A stretch of 64,000 bases of DNA from Siphlonurus alternatus (GCA_949825025.1 OX463780.1:43070979-43134978), one strand, 5' to 3'. Counted from the first letter of the stretch, positions 47,026 to 59,906 are shown. The notes: generated by a model from the letters alone, not told the origin. A program made the numbers and translations.

Positions 47026-50000
47026 ATGGATCTCAAGAAGCTTCCCAAGGAAGTTTGCTCCCTACTACGAGCAGGAGTTACGATAACAAATCCATCGCAA
47101 TGTATTGCTGAGCTGGTAATTATCAAGGATTTTCTGTACTGTATTTATACCAAGGATTTTGTATGTAAATCCTTGATTTATACTCTGTGTATATATATTA
47201 TACATATATAATATATATTATATATTATTGTTATTATATATTATTATATTATATACAGTATACAGTACACAGTATGAAGAAGATGTCAGCAAGCTAATTT
47301 CTTTATATGTACCATGTAGTATCATATATTATAATAATTAATATGCACTGTATGTATACTGAGCTGGTATAAGTGGTACAATACGTATGCATACTGTATG
47401 CAGTACAGTATGGCATTCACTGTGCCTATCTAATATAAAGCATAAAGGCCATAAAGGAGTTTAATTATGCATACTGTACACATGATCAAAAATTGCTATG
47501 GAATTTACTCCGCAAGACGCCGTACCGGTACTGTAGCATAATGTATGAATATTTTCAAGTAAAAAATACGCTGCTCCCTCCCTGGGGTAAATTCGTCTCG
47601 CTTTCCACCCAGTGCAGTGATGCACTTGTGTGTGGTTCCCCATGCATCAGGCTTTGGACATCGCTTATTTGGTCCACTGAGAAAAAGTAGAGGTGTCCGT
47701 CCTGACTGAGGTTTTCCACGGTTCGAGCCCCTCAGTCTCACCTCAGCGAATGCTGGGACGCGTAAGCATGCAGGCCGTGGCCACTATCCGTTCCCTACCT
47801 TATCCCTACCCAGTGCCCCGCTGCGAGCTGTAAGCTCTTAGGGGTGTATCCTTGTAAAAAAAAAAAAATATATCAAGGGGAGGTTGATTTTTCTACAGTG
47901 TTCCGTAGCAATTTTCGATTACGTGTCTGCTTGATGTTTGAAAGCAAAGTATTGTTTTATATTTCTGTCCATAGACTGTCGGAGTCAGCTAGTATATAGG
48001 ACTGCTTTCACATAATTTAAAAATCCTATGACGCACCAAAAACAAAGTCAACTCAATTTTGTTATGGAACTTATATGCATACATGTGCTAGCTATATTAT
48101 ATTATTATTATTATATTATATATTGTTATATGCATACAGCATCTTGCGACATTAATTTTGTAGCAATTTTCAATTGTCTGAAAACTGCTTTATGAATAAT
48201 GAGAAGCTTTAACTGTGACAAAACGATTCTCTCAGCCAATGAAAATCTAGCGCGCGAACTGTGCGCGACGACATGTTCTATCAAGCTTCCTATCCTTTAA
48301 CCCAGCGGTACCTGGTTTTTAATTTTTTCCGACGGTTCTTATGAAGGGCAAGATTAATAATTCATATGAGCCACGGGAAAAATCACTTAACACGACATAA
48401 AAAATATTCAAGATTTTGTGCAGTATAGAATTTGAATGAAAAAATAAATAAGATTTTTCTCCCAACAAACCTTACGCAGGGTTATTCTCCTATTGTTATC
48501 GGAGAATAGCCCTGACCTTACGGAGCGATGTCAGAATGCGGCGCTGCGGCATTTTTAAGTTGAAGCTTGTCATTGAGGATTAACTCATCTTTCATTATAC
48601 TTCTGTAAGTCTATAGTACTGAAAGCTGGTAGCTAGGTGAAATGAGGTATTTTACATCGTCTCACTGTTAACAATGAAAAAAGAATCATCGGACGGACAT
48701 TATCAACAATAGTAGTGTGCTACAACCATTGTGAGTTGAAGTTTTTTATGTGAAGGGGGAAGAAAAGGATTAACATTGAAATTTATCTTGATTTCCTACT
48801 GGGAAATTGATTTGCCTACCCTATCGCATAAACCGGGTCATTTTCTGCTCTCGAGTTGCATTTTGAATCTCAGCTACAAAATGAAACTAAAATATAAATC
48901 GTCAATTTTCCATTTTGTCAACAATTTGTTGCATGCTGCAGGCGCGGATCCAAGGGGGAGGCTATGGGGGCGATCGCCCCCCCCCCCCAAAGGTCCCAAA
49001 ATACATTGAAGGTATTACCACCCCCCACCCGTCGCCCCCCCTCCCACCCCAAAATTTAACATTGCGGAATAGCCCCCCCCCCCAAAGCCGCGGGCTGGAT
49101 CCGCCCCTGGCATGCTGTATTATTTGTTTGTTTGCTTGCAGGTTACCAATGCCCTTGATGCACAAGCAACATCTGTCGCTGTGCGTGTTGATTTCCGCTC
49201 TCACAAACTTCAAGTTATTGATAATGGATTTGGGATCAACAAGAAGAACCTTGATTTGATTGGGAAAAGGTGATGAATATATTCTTCATTTAACCTGAAA
49301 TGTGCTTATAGTGTTCTAGAAAATACAACTAATTTAAATTACAGAAATACAGTATAAATTAATGGGTAAATATAGTTGAGAAACAGCATTTAATGATTTT
49401 AATGTCCATGACTGTTTCTCAAGTAATGTATGAACATTAAATTTGTTTGATTGAATTTGAAAAATTGCTTTCTTATTGCATTACACACCCAAATCGGCAC
49501 TTTAAGATTAAAAATGTTATTTGTAAATATTTAGATTGAAGAGATATTCAAAATTCTATATGAATTACTATAACAAGATCAACACTATATTATCATCTTA
49601 TAATGTTTGCATATATTTAGAGCTCAGTGTGTCGTGTAAAGCAAGAGACAAGTAAAGTTTTAATTTTTTGTACTTTAACTAAAATTAAAATGCTCACTCT
49701 CCCAAAGGTTTGAAAGGTATTTGTTGTGATCTATATAATGATGTACCAACAGGTATTTTAATGTGAATAAAATACCGGCTAACATTCCCTTGCAACTGAC
49801 GAGTCACTTTTTTTTAAATTATCTTTACTGTTATCTAGAGAAAAGTGTTGATGTCCTTTATACATATTCTGTGCTAAATTTTCTTCTCTCTGTATCCTCC
49901 TTCAGTACTAAAAGTATTGAATGCTACATGAATGTAAAATAACTGTACACTTATGTTCCAGATACATGACCAGCAAGTGCCACAGCCTGACTGAGCTCCA

Positions 50001-53000
50001 GGGACAACTCGGCAAGTTTGGTTTTCGCGGAGAAGCTTTGGCAAGCTTACGGGAAGTGTCTGGTCTCCTGAATATCTCATCGAGGGCCCAAGGCTGCACC
50101 AACACCTACAGCAAGGTGTTCGCCCACGGCAAGAGCACCTCAGTGGGCCAGACGATGGAGCAGCGCCCTGGCCAGGGAACTACCGTCACCGTGCAAGACT
50201 TCTTGTACAACATGCCAGTCCGTAGGAAGAGAATCAAAGAGCCTCTGGATCTCGAAGAGATCAAGTCCCAGCTTGAGTCCTTGGCCCTCGTGCATCCTAA
50301 AGTATCATTCAGTTTAAGAAATGATGCCAGTGGAAAATTAATCCTGCAAACACGTAAAGGTCAAAATACAAAAGAAGCCTTCAGAAATCTATATGGTCTT
50401 AAACTAGCAAATTGTTTACGTCCTATAGATTATACACAAGGAAAAATTAATATCTCTGGATATATTGGAACAGATGTATATCATCAGAAAACACTACAAT
50501 TCATCTATATTAATAAGCGTCTTGTAGTAAAAACCAAACTTAATAAACTTATCAATATGATTCTGGCAAAAAGCTTTTTACTGAAAGCACCAGGTCCATG
50601 GTTGAATTTACCAATTCCTAAAGATATGAATGAAAGACTTGGTATGCCATTGGCTAAAAAATCAAAGTATCCAGTGTTTGTAATTAATCTAACTTGTCCG
50701 TACACTGATTATGATATTACATTAGATCCAAGAAAAACATTAGTTCAGTTCAAAAATTGGGATGAAGTTATGCACACTGCAGAAGAAGCCGTCAAGATTT
50801 TCCTGCACAAAGAAAATTTGACAGTCCCCAGTACTGATATGGGCACAAATGAAGCAGCAAAGCTGTCTGATGGAAATGAGCCTTCTGTTCTGGATGAAAT
50901 GGACCAGCTGGACAGAGAAGATGTGCTCAGTGGAGAGGAGTCTGCAAGTGAGGCCGCCCCGAGTCACAAGAGGAGGCATCGACCGTCCCCTCAGCTGCAC
51001 ATCGCCAGAGCAGTCCTGGGCCTGCCAGCAAAGCGCCACAAGAACTCGAAGCCAACCTCCTCCAGGGAGCCGACACGAGTAGAATCGTCGTTCGTGGCAG
51101 ATGCAGAGTCAGAGGCAGCCCTTTCATCGGACAGTGGATCAGAAAACCCAATGCCTGCCTCTCTTCGAGTCAACACAGCACTCTCCTCCAAACAAGATGA
51201 TTCGATGAGAGAAGATAAAGTATCTGACGATTCAAGTTCACCTGTCAATACATGGGCTAAGTACAAGGCCAGACAAAAGGTAAAAAAACATAATGATCAT
51301 AAAAAAATTGAAGTTTTAAAAACTAAAGAAAAAGAAACCAAAAATTTGCCTGATTACTTTGAAAAATTACAAATCTACAGTTTAGCAGCAAATGCTGTAA
51401 AAAGATCATTTGCACATCATATAATGAAAGAAAAATGTACTTTGAAAAAACCTGCTACAATATTTTCTCTCAAACACAAGTCAAGTGAAATAACTCCACC
51501 AGTTAAAAAAGTTAATACACTACCTAGATCTACTATACCTCAAATTTCCAGTCTTTTTCCACAGAAGCTAGCTTCATATGAAAATAATTCTGAAGACACT
51601 TTCAGAGCGCCAAGCATTGAAAAAGAGAACCGAGGCCCAGAGGATGTTGAGTTTGTAACAGTGCAAGAAGCAAGCAGGCCTGCCTCACACCCTTCCATAG
51701 AATCTCTTCCAACTTCCACGTGCTCCCTCCCCGTTCCTCCAGTAGAAAATGTTGCCCAGCTCCCAGTGAACCATCATTACCAGCCTTCAACTACCATGAC
51801 CCTGAGAAACTCAGGACAACAACCTCTCAGTATAGAACAAACCAAGACTGTCATCCCCCCAAATGCTTTTCTGATTGGTTCTCAAAACAAAGATATTCCT
51901 GATTCTGAATTTTATCATCACGAATATCCTTATGGAGAAGCTTCTGATAATGGCCAGTATTTTACCACTCAGCAAACTTATGAATCAATGGAATCAAAAC
52001 AATATTATAAACATTGGCCTCAAGAAACAAATGAAAGTCGGAGCCATGAAGACTGCACTGACAGATGGCAACAGCAAGACAATTATCATTGGGCTTCTGA
52101 CTTTAGCAGGGAACCGCATAGCAACTGTTCTCCGGTTGAATCTCCACAGATTGCAAGTTCAGACTCGTCGTCAGACGAGAATTACCTGAAGATGGAAGCC
52201 CGATTGCGAGGTCCACTAGAGGAAATAAGCAGAGAAATCAATGTTGCAAGACACAGTATGCTGCCTGAATCAGTTGCTCAGAGCCCACTGAGATCACCAA
52301 AACCTGAAACCCATTTTAGTGCAGACTTTCTACCCAGCAAGCATTCCTCTCGTTATGTTTTAAATGACAACCCAGTAAACTTGAATGATAGAAAGTTGCA
52401 AGAACTTTTTTCTTATGACAAGAGAATAAGTAGAAGTCGTTATGAACCTTGTAGTCATATGAACAAATCAAGAAAGAAATTTGCTAGTCCAGCTTCTACA
52501 AGTTCTTCATTTCCTCCTGCCGATACACCTTTTAGTAGACTAAATAAACATATTACAGAAATGGAAAATCTTGCAAGAGGAAATCAAATAGTGAATCCTA
52601 GAAGTTATCAAGTTTCTTACTTGAGCTCGCAGGTTGAAGAATCTCCAACAGTAAGACAAATCACAGAAATGCAACGTCTGTCACGCCTTGATTGGTCAGA
52701 AACAAGCACTGAAACTTCAACCTCCCATCCCTCCAGCATCCAATTAATCAATCCAGTGTTCCAAGGTGAAGATGAAGCAAGAAGCGCTGAAACCCATCTC
52801 ATATCATCTCCTCTAGAGCCCCCATCAAACCAATTTCTACAGAATGAAGATATGCTTTCAAGTGCTGCAGTTTTGCAACAATTAGACCCTCCATTAAGTA
52901 ATCATCAAATAGACACTGATGTATCTAATGTCATAAATAGAAATACTCTCTCTACAGCTTCAGTTTTACATCAACTTGGACCGGCTGAAGTTATTGAATT

Positions 53001-56000
53001 CAACAATACCAATCCAATCTCAGAAATATCAGATCTTTTCTGTGGAGATTTATTATCCTCAGCATCAGTTCTGCAACACCTTGGGCCACAACAATTAGTG
53101 TATCCTGATGGCAACGCCCACCAAGTGTCGAGCACAGGTGAAAAGACTGGAGAAGACCTTCTGTGTAGCTCTGCAGTCTTACAGAAACTTGCACCATATA
53201 CACAACCTAGCTCAAGACCTTCCAGTCATTATCAAGTTAGTTCATCAACAAGTTCAGACACACCTGCCTCTGAGATAGTTCTCTACTCTCATGAGTATAG
53301 CAGTCACTCCGCTGACCTACAATCCACACCAATGTTAGTTGATGAGGAACTCGGGAGAAGAAGCACTAGTCTGGTCCCATACTCTGGAAGTTCCGGCTCT
53401 GATGAAATGGATTGTCAGATCTCTTGGAACTCTATTGTTAATACCAAAACAAATAACATAAATCCTCACTTTAAGTCTTGTGGCCCAACATCTCTATGTG
53501 ATACAGATATATTTTCAGATGGCAAGAATTCTCAGTACCATACAAATTTTGAGTCTATATCATCTCAATGTACAGATGTGACAAATAATGTTGTAGATTT
53601 CTCAAAAACATCCAATGTCTCCGAGTCTTTAAATAATATTCTAGAAGATATAAGAAATACCAGTAGACCCAGTAATTATGCTCCTGAATCGTCAGCCAAC
53701 CCTCCTATTGAACCTCAGGATTTTCAGTTGACTGGCTCTCTGGCCGTCCCGTATTCCGTTCCAAGTACTGAGAGTACGGCATTGCTGGAGGGCCATCACA
53801 AGTCATCAGAAGACAACAAAGTAGGAAGTGATCTCAAGAAACGCTGTACTGCAGTTGAATGTGATATTATTAACAAGAAAGCAAAGTTAAATGGACCAAA
53901 GAGAAGGGAAGGAACTGTGATTGTCTCAAGTGAAGAGAGTAGAAATTTTTCAGGCAAGACTAGCGAGGAACTGAATGTTTCTGCATCTCTGGGAAGCAAG
54001 TGGGAAGAAAGAATAGACCCTCTAGGAAGAAAGTTTTATGTTAATGCCACGAGTGGCATCACTTCGTACCAGGCTCCTGTGTTGTGCACAGAACAGCTGG
54101 GATTTTCCATGACTCCTCGCCACTCATTCATGCCCAAAGGTTCCTCTCCTCTCCTGCAAATCCCCTCTGGTAGTCCGCGGGAAGGTGCGGTGGAGCTGAG
54201 CTGTGAGGAGCAGTCGCAGCTTCAGCAGGCCGTGCAGACTGGCAGCAGCCTCGAATCCGAGCTGGCCTCCGTCAAATGGGGCAATCTCGAGCAGCCTCGC
54301 CCCCAACAGACCTCAGGTGAGCACCACATCTGCACATGGGGATGGCCTGGTCTCATGATCCTTTGCACTTCATTTTTTTTACACAAAAAGTTCATGAATT
54401 AGACCCGGGCCTGATCTGATCTCTGATAACCTCTGCACAGAAAAGAAATCAGGAAATGCCTGTATTTTCTCTGGAACTTAAGTTTCATCCATCATATCAA
54501 TATATCTACAGTATGAGAATAACCTTTCTTTTATGCATCCAGGCAAGGCCATGTTAGATCAATGAACTGTGATTTTGTAATGCTTGATGTATTGTTCATT
54601 TTATAACACGAATAGTTCATTTCTCTTCTTATAGATACAGTAACTCTATCGCATAAAGTGAACTACAGAACTTCATAGAATTTTAGCTTATTATTTTATG
54701 ATTTTGTAGGATTAATTAGTACTGTATATACAGTATAATGCACTAGCTGCTTATTATATTTTATAAAGTCTGCATAAAAAATGTAAATTCTTCATCAATG
54801 AAGAGAAGGTCACAACTTACTCTTACTTTGATAGTAGATAGAGGCTAGCAGCAGTCAAAGTTTGCTACAAATATTTCTAAAATGACCTTTTGTTTTCAAT
54901 TTACTGTATTTGTAGAGAAGTTAAAATTTTATGAAAAGAAATTGCTAAACTTTTTTTGCCAACATCTATGAGTCACCTTGCTATAATGTTGCCAATCTAA
55001 TTGGTAAAATGATTTGATCGCAGGTTTTGAGCAGCTGGTCCAGAAGCTTCTTTCAGAGTCAGAGTCTACCTCATCTCTCGAACGGACGATTAGCAACACC
55101 TGCGAGCACAACGAGGCTCTTGTCAAAGTCCACAACTCTCTCAATCAGTACAAGTTTAGCAAGGAAATGCTATCCACTTTCAAGGTATAACAAAAATTAA
55201 GATTGCAATAGTATTGTAACAGTACATTAAAAATTCTTTTTACATTACATTATTTAATTTCAAGGAAGAGGGGCGTGAGGGCATACTGTATATATCAGTT
55301 TAGGAAGATATTTAAATTGTGGACTGTGGCTTTGTGGAGACTACAACATCAGGTGTGTGCAGGTGCTGGGCCAGTGGGACAACAAGTTCGTGCTGACGGC
55401 CGTGCAGGGCGAGAGGGAGCAGCACCTCCTTGTGTTGTTTGACCAACACGCTGTCCACGAGAGAGTGCGTTTGGAGAGACTCGCCAGAGGTGAGTGAGAC
55501 GTGGCCGATCTGATATTAAAAAATGTTTAAGGAGTATGCAAATGGTCTTTTATATTATATGTACTTGCCTTCAATTGGAGTGAGTAAGAAACAAATGCTT
55601 TAGAGGTCTATTTGTAGACTCCCGAGATAATAATGCTGCTGGCTTACCCCATAAAAGATACTGTGTCATGTTTAGTATGCCTTTAATTAATGATCCATAT
55701 AATTACAGTATGTTACCAAAATTTTAAAAATGTTCCTTTAACTCAATCACAGCTAGGTTCTGAAACCTTGCTTGTAAAATTAAATCTAAAAATAGACGGA
55801 ATTAACAAAATGCATTGTTATAATGCATTAATGAAATTTTTAGTTACCAGTACTTAATTAGGAATTCTCATCATGCTTAAGGGTAAGATAACGCCACCAA
55901 TGTTAAAAAAAATCCCTTACACAAAAATTCTGTTTTTTTTTTTTTTTTTTTTAAATGTTCTTCCCTACACCCCCTATCCATAGCTAAAATATCAGGTATG

Positions 56001-58068
56001 CAAATATGATCTAGTTTTTGAGTTATGAATTTTTAAAGTTGACTAATTTAACATGGGAGTTTCATTTCTCCATGTTAAAGTAGTCAACTTTAAAAATTTA
56101 TAACTCAAAAACTAGATCGTATTTGTATACCTGATATTTTAGCTACTGATAGGGGGTGTAGAGGAGAACATTTTAAATTTTTTTCAGAATTTTTTTGTGA
56201 GGGATATTTTTTTTTTTTTTAACATTGGTGGCGTTATCTTGCCCTTAAAGAAATTCACTCTTGATTTGATTGATAATTCAGTATAGTATACATTGAATTT
56301 GCTCACACTATTATTCCCTCATACTCTTCCTAACTAGCTGTGTTCAACGCTATGTTGTCAGAGTACCAGGTCAACCCGGAGACGAGCGAGTTTCGCTCGG
56401 AGGAGATCTGCCCTCCCGTCACTCTGGAGCTAAGCTCGCGTGAGGTGCGAGTCATGCTCAGCTTCCACGAGCAGTTTGAGCGTCTGGGGCTGCAGTTTGA
56501 GGCAGTTGGCGAGACTGGCGTTCGAGTGATGCGTGTGCCAACGTGTTTCAAGCTGAGAGACGAGCGGCAGGTGAGGCTGAGGAAATGGTGTTCTCAGTAC
56601 TATGTGAGCCATCCAAGGAAGTGCTTTTGAATTTTAGTGTTCTTAACTTTTATTCCAAGTCTGAGATTTAAATTTATTTTTTATACATGATATAATTTGT
56701 TTTTATGAATTTGAGACTGATCTATAGTACTTATTATTAATGACAATTATGACACATCTACTTTATAATACTATAGTTATAAATATTTTAATTTATCTTA
56801 CTTGAAGCTCACTATTGGTAAATTGAAACAAAAGTACTGAGCTCTTTACCATCTAATTTTAATATTGTGTGTAAACAGAGGGGGTCACGAGGACGCAGTC
56901 TGGAGGATCTGCTGACGTTCATGGTGCGTGAGCAAGCACACGCCCTGCTGCAGACCAGGGGTGTTGGGGCGAGGGTGCCCCCTACCCTTCAGGCGGTGCT
57001 TAACTCGGAGGCATGCACAGGTGAGTCACCACGTCTGATAATGAGGTATAGTGATGTTCAAAGCTTGTATCAATAATTCATTAGTATCAGTTGTCTTTTA
57101 TTTATTTTTTTGCTGTGTCATACATAACACGATAAGATTAATGAAATGGATGGTTTTACATATTTACCAATAAAATTATTAAAAAATATATAATTTAGTC
57201 TTTTAAAAAGATATTTGTTTTTAATCCTGCTGGTAAAGTAATAAGTTTATTTTTATGTTGGAATAAAATTTAATTTTAAAATAAAATGCTTATTAAATTT
57301 GAAGTAAGAGCATTGTAGTGTGTAATAACTGAAATACTTCAGAATCAGTGCTTTGGTGTCCTCAAATTTCTAAATGTAAGGCAATAGGTTGATTACATCC
57401 TGGTTTCTTGGTTTTACTCTTCTCCCCTCCCCCTATTATGCCCTGACAGTAGTTCTGTCTTCATGTTGCAGGGGCGGTCAAGTTCGGAGACTCACTGTCT
57501 GTGGGGGAGTGCAAGCTGCTGCTGGCGTGCCTCTCATCGTGCCAGGTGCCCTTCCAGTGTGCTCATGGTCGGCCCGTGCTGGCCCCCATCGCAGACCTCA
57601 CCCACCTGGACCGAGCAGCCACCAAGGTGAGTCAACAAATTGGATATTGCATTCAATTTGAGAATACAGTATGTTGTTGTTGTTGTTTTGTTTGTTTGGG
57701 GGGGGGTTATTATTTAAAGGCTATTCACAAATTTGCAACTTGCAGAGAGTTATTAAATGAACAGAGCAATGGAGTATCGACCTCATTTTTTTTTTAATTG
57801 CAGAAATGGATAGAGAGTACAAAGTTATTCTACCTTGATTTTTTTCAGATTTTTTACAGCCCTGGAAGTATTTTTAAAAAATTAATTAATGGCCACTAAT
57901 TTGGGACATCCCCCTTCCTTTTCCCCTGTTTATACCATTGAATAACAGAATATATAAATGTTTATAGCATTATGCACATTTTTTTCCTGTTTACTGACAC
58001 ATGTTCATCCCGTTTGGTTGCAGGTGAAAAAGCCTGCCATTGCAGGATTCCTCAAGAAACTTCAGTGA
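47026..58068 (+). CDS. MLH3: MLH3 DNA mismatch repair / meiotic endonuclease subunit (9 exons)
   Basis: Exons are 47026-47115, 49142-49269, 49962-54316, 55024-55184, 55363-55489, 56338-56570, 56879-57020, 57472-57626 and 58024-58068. All have GT-AG junctions and stay in frame, giving 1811 residues (human MLH3 is about 1450). MLH3 pairs with MLH1; the heterodimer nicks DNA in mismatch repair and resolves meiotic crossovers. The N-terminal GHKL ATPase motifs are present: IAELVTNALDA, VIDNGFG, TSKCHSL and [10 protein letters not shown]. The C-terminal nuclease motif [12 protein letters not shown] (from about residue 1605) keeps the DQHA-x2-E-x4-E pattern. SEACTGAVKFGD and [12 protein letters not shown] match the other metal-site blocks. 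Exon 3 is 4.4 kb and encodes most of a Ser-rich linker, including a WW-like segment ([16 protein letters not shown]) known in MLH3 proteins and four repeats of an LSSAxVLQxLxP-type motif (residues about 1037-1150). The C-terminus is short. No AATAAA lies close after the stop; 58719 is the nearest I saw. Confidence 0.95.
47541..47868 (+). mobile_element. 5S-derived SINE body and tail in MLH3 intron 1
   Basis: It shares the body of the copy at 44056-44240 (ATTTTCAAG...AAAAAA, CCTGGGGTAAA, CGCTTTCCACCC, TGTGGTTCCCC, GGCTTTGGAC) but has lost the 5S-like head. It goes on to a longer 3' part (GGTTCGAGCCCCTCAGTC, GAATGCTGGGACGCG, AGCTCTTAGGGGTGTATCC) ending in an A-run at about 47856-47867. The two copies together outline a full element with head, body and poly(A) tail. 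Confidence 0.7.
48205..48445. repeat. Dispersed repeat, copy 2 (MITE-free)
   Basis: Partner of 40024-40510 in MLH3 intron 1. It carries the uninterrupted sequence ACGACATAAAAAATATTC at the place where copy 1 has the MITE. Confidence 0.7.
48939..49109. mobile_element. 171 bp hAT-like MITE, 8 bp target duplication, MLH3 intron 1
   Basis: The element starts CAGGCGCGGATCC and ends GGATCCGCCCCTG, with exact 8 bp flanking copies of GCATGCTG at 48931-48938 and 49110-49117. An 8 bp duplication with CAG/CTG ends is typical of hAT transposons. The interior is C-rich. It ends 32 bp before MLH3 exon 2. Confidence 0.9.
55877..56248. mobile_element. TTAA-flanked MITE, TTAAGGGTAAG family, copy 2
   Basis: Located in MLH3 intron 5. 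The ends are TTAAGGGTAAGATAACGCCA and TGGCGTTATCTTGCCCTTAA. The interior contains the same TTTTAAAGTTGACTA / TAGTCAACTTTAAAA pair as the other copies. Confidence 0.85.
57768..57894. mobile_element. Half copy of the AATGGAGTA MITE, MLH3 intron 8
   Basis: Only the left arm is present: AATGGAGTATCGACCTC, ATTGCAGAAATGGATAGAGA, TTTTTTTCAGATTTTTTACA and CCTGGAAGTATTTTTAAAAA. It stops near the middle, so this is a truncated or solo arm. Confidence 0.75.
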
Positions 58069-58344
58069 CAAAATCAATCACTCAAAATTTTGTTTTCTTT
58101 CCTACTTTCTTACTGAATCTCAACTGATAAGATTATTAGTGTTAATCAATATTTATTTATTTTCATTTAATTAAATTTTATTAACTATTTAAAATGTTGT
58201 TTTATTTAGGAGTAACTTATGTAAATTGAAGTGGTTTAGTTTTTACACTTTGGTTGTAGTGATAAAGATAATCAGACAATAACAATACACAAGTAAAATT
58301 TTGCAACAAAAAGTAGTGATAACTCACAAAAATAACTTCAATAC

Positions 58345-58523
58345 CAGGGGCGGATCCAGCCCGCGGCTTTGGGAGGGGCGGTGCCCTATCCCGCAATGTT
58401 AAATTTTGGGGTGGGAGGGGGGGCGACGGGTGGTGGGTGGTAATACCTTCAGTGTATTTCGGGACCTTTGAGGGGGGGGGGGGGCGATCGCCCCCATGCC
58501 CCCCCCCCTTGGATCCGCGCCTG
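58345..58523. mobile_element. 179 bp hAT-like MITE, 8 bp target duplication
   Basis: Same family as 48939-49109 in inverse orientation. It starts CAGGGGCGGATCC and ends GGATCCGCGCCTG. The 8 bp duplication TTCAATAC is exact at 58337-58344 and 58524-58531. It lies about 275 bp past the MLH3 stop, possibly in its 3' UTR. Confidence 0.9.
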
Positions 58524-59003
58524 TTCAATACACTGCAATAGACTTCAGTAGACTTTAACCAAATCCAGAAGTTGATGACAAATTTTGTGTAACTTTAAAA
58601 AAATATTATTATTGAAATTTAATTGAAGAAATGTTAAAACTTTTAATAATTAAGATATGTATTGTTTTCACATTTAGTTAAAATGTGTTTCATTTACTTA
58701 ATTACTTGGTTGAGAGAGAATAAAATAAATTCCTGAATATATAATATATTTAACAATAATATAATATAATGGTATATATTTCCTATGTATATTTAAAAAG
58801 AATAATAATACAAAGTAAATTTGTACTAAAACCTCGCTTTAAAGCTAAAGTAACTAATTTCATTAATAATTTATAACATTCTTTATTATATGATAATAAT
58901 TACATCATTATCAATGATAAACATTTTACATCACATTATAAAAAACTGAAAAGCTGAAGACATTCTATTTTATTAATCACACTATACTATACTCTAGTAT
59001 ACT

Positions 59004-59117
59004 AGAATAGAATAGAATAGAATAGAATAGAATAGAATAGAATAGAATAGAATAGAATAGAATAGAATAGAATAGAATAGAATAGAATAGAATAGAATAG
59101 AATAGAATAGAATAGAA
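59004..59117. repeat. (AATAG)n microsatellite
   Basis: About 22 uninterrupted copies of a pentanucleotide. Confidence 0.95.
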
Positions 59118-59541
59118 AATTGCTTTACTAAGCTTGGATATAATTATATGTCAGCACTTTTCAGTTGGTTCTCAAGATCTCATTATATGTTACAAGCTTG
59201 CAAAATGATTTTTAAAGGGAATATGGTAAAAATACATTACCTCATTGCAGCTATTAGGTACACTATGCTGCACATTTTATTGTACAAAAACTCACCTTTT
59301 CATATTATATAATTTATTTATTTTATTTATTCACATTAAATATCGGTTGATACATTGTGACTACATATACTAAACATTAATTAAATTTAAAATAGCTATA
59401 AAAACAAACAAACAAAAAAAAATAGTAATACAACATAGAAAAAATCCAAAATACCACAAGATAATTAAAATAACAATATTCAATTATTAATATTGTCATT
59501 AAAATTTTTAATTTATGAATTACTGTTCACTAAAATTAATA

Positions 59542-59906
59542 TTAAGGGTAAGATGCCCAATTTTAAAAATATTTCCACACATAAAAATTATGAAACACAT
59601 TTTAAAATATTTTCCTCTATATCCCCTATCCCGAGCCTATCCTATCAATAACTAAAATAGCAGACTCCAAATTCAATCTAGTTTTCGAGTTATGAATTTT
59701 TAAATTTGACAACTTTAACATGCAGAAATGAAACTTCCGTGCTAAATTAGTCAACTTTAAAAATTCATAACTCGAAAACTATAGATCGAATTTGTAAATA
59801 CCTGATATTTTAACTATAATAATACTGAATTGAACTTTTTAAGATATGTTTCATAATTTTCATGTGTGGGAACTTTTAAAGATTGGGCTTTTTATCTTAC
59901 CCTTAA
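59542..59906. mobile_element. TTAA-flanked MITE, TTAAGGGTAAG family, copy 3
   Basis: The ends are TTAAGGGTAAGATGCCCAAT and its approximate inverse GGGCTTTTTATCTTACCCTTAA (slightly longer on the right). The interior keeps CATAAAAATTATGAAAC and the AAAGTTGAC/GTCAACTTT pairing. Confidence 0.85.

Noticed and set aside
48915..49259. Proline-rich frame over the C-rich segment
   Set aside because: Arises from the hAT-like MITE interior (C-runs); the real coding part is only MLH3 exon 2 from 49142 in its own frame.
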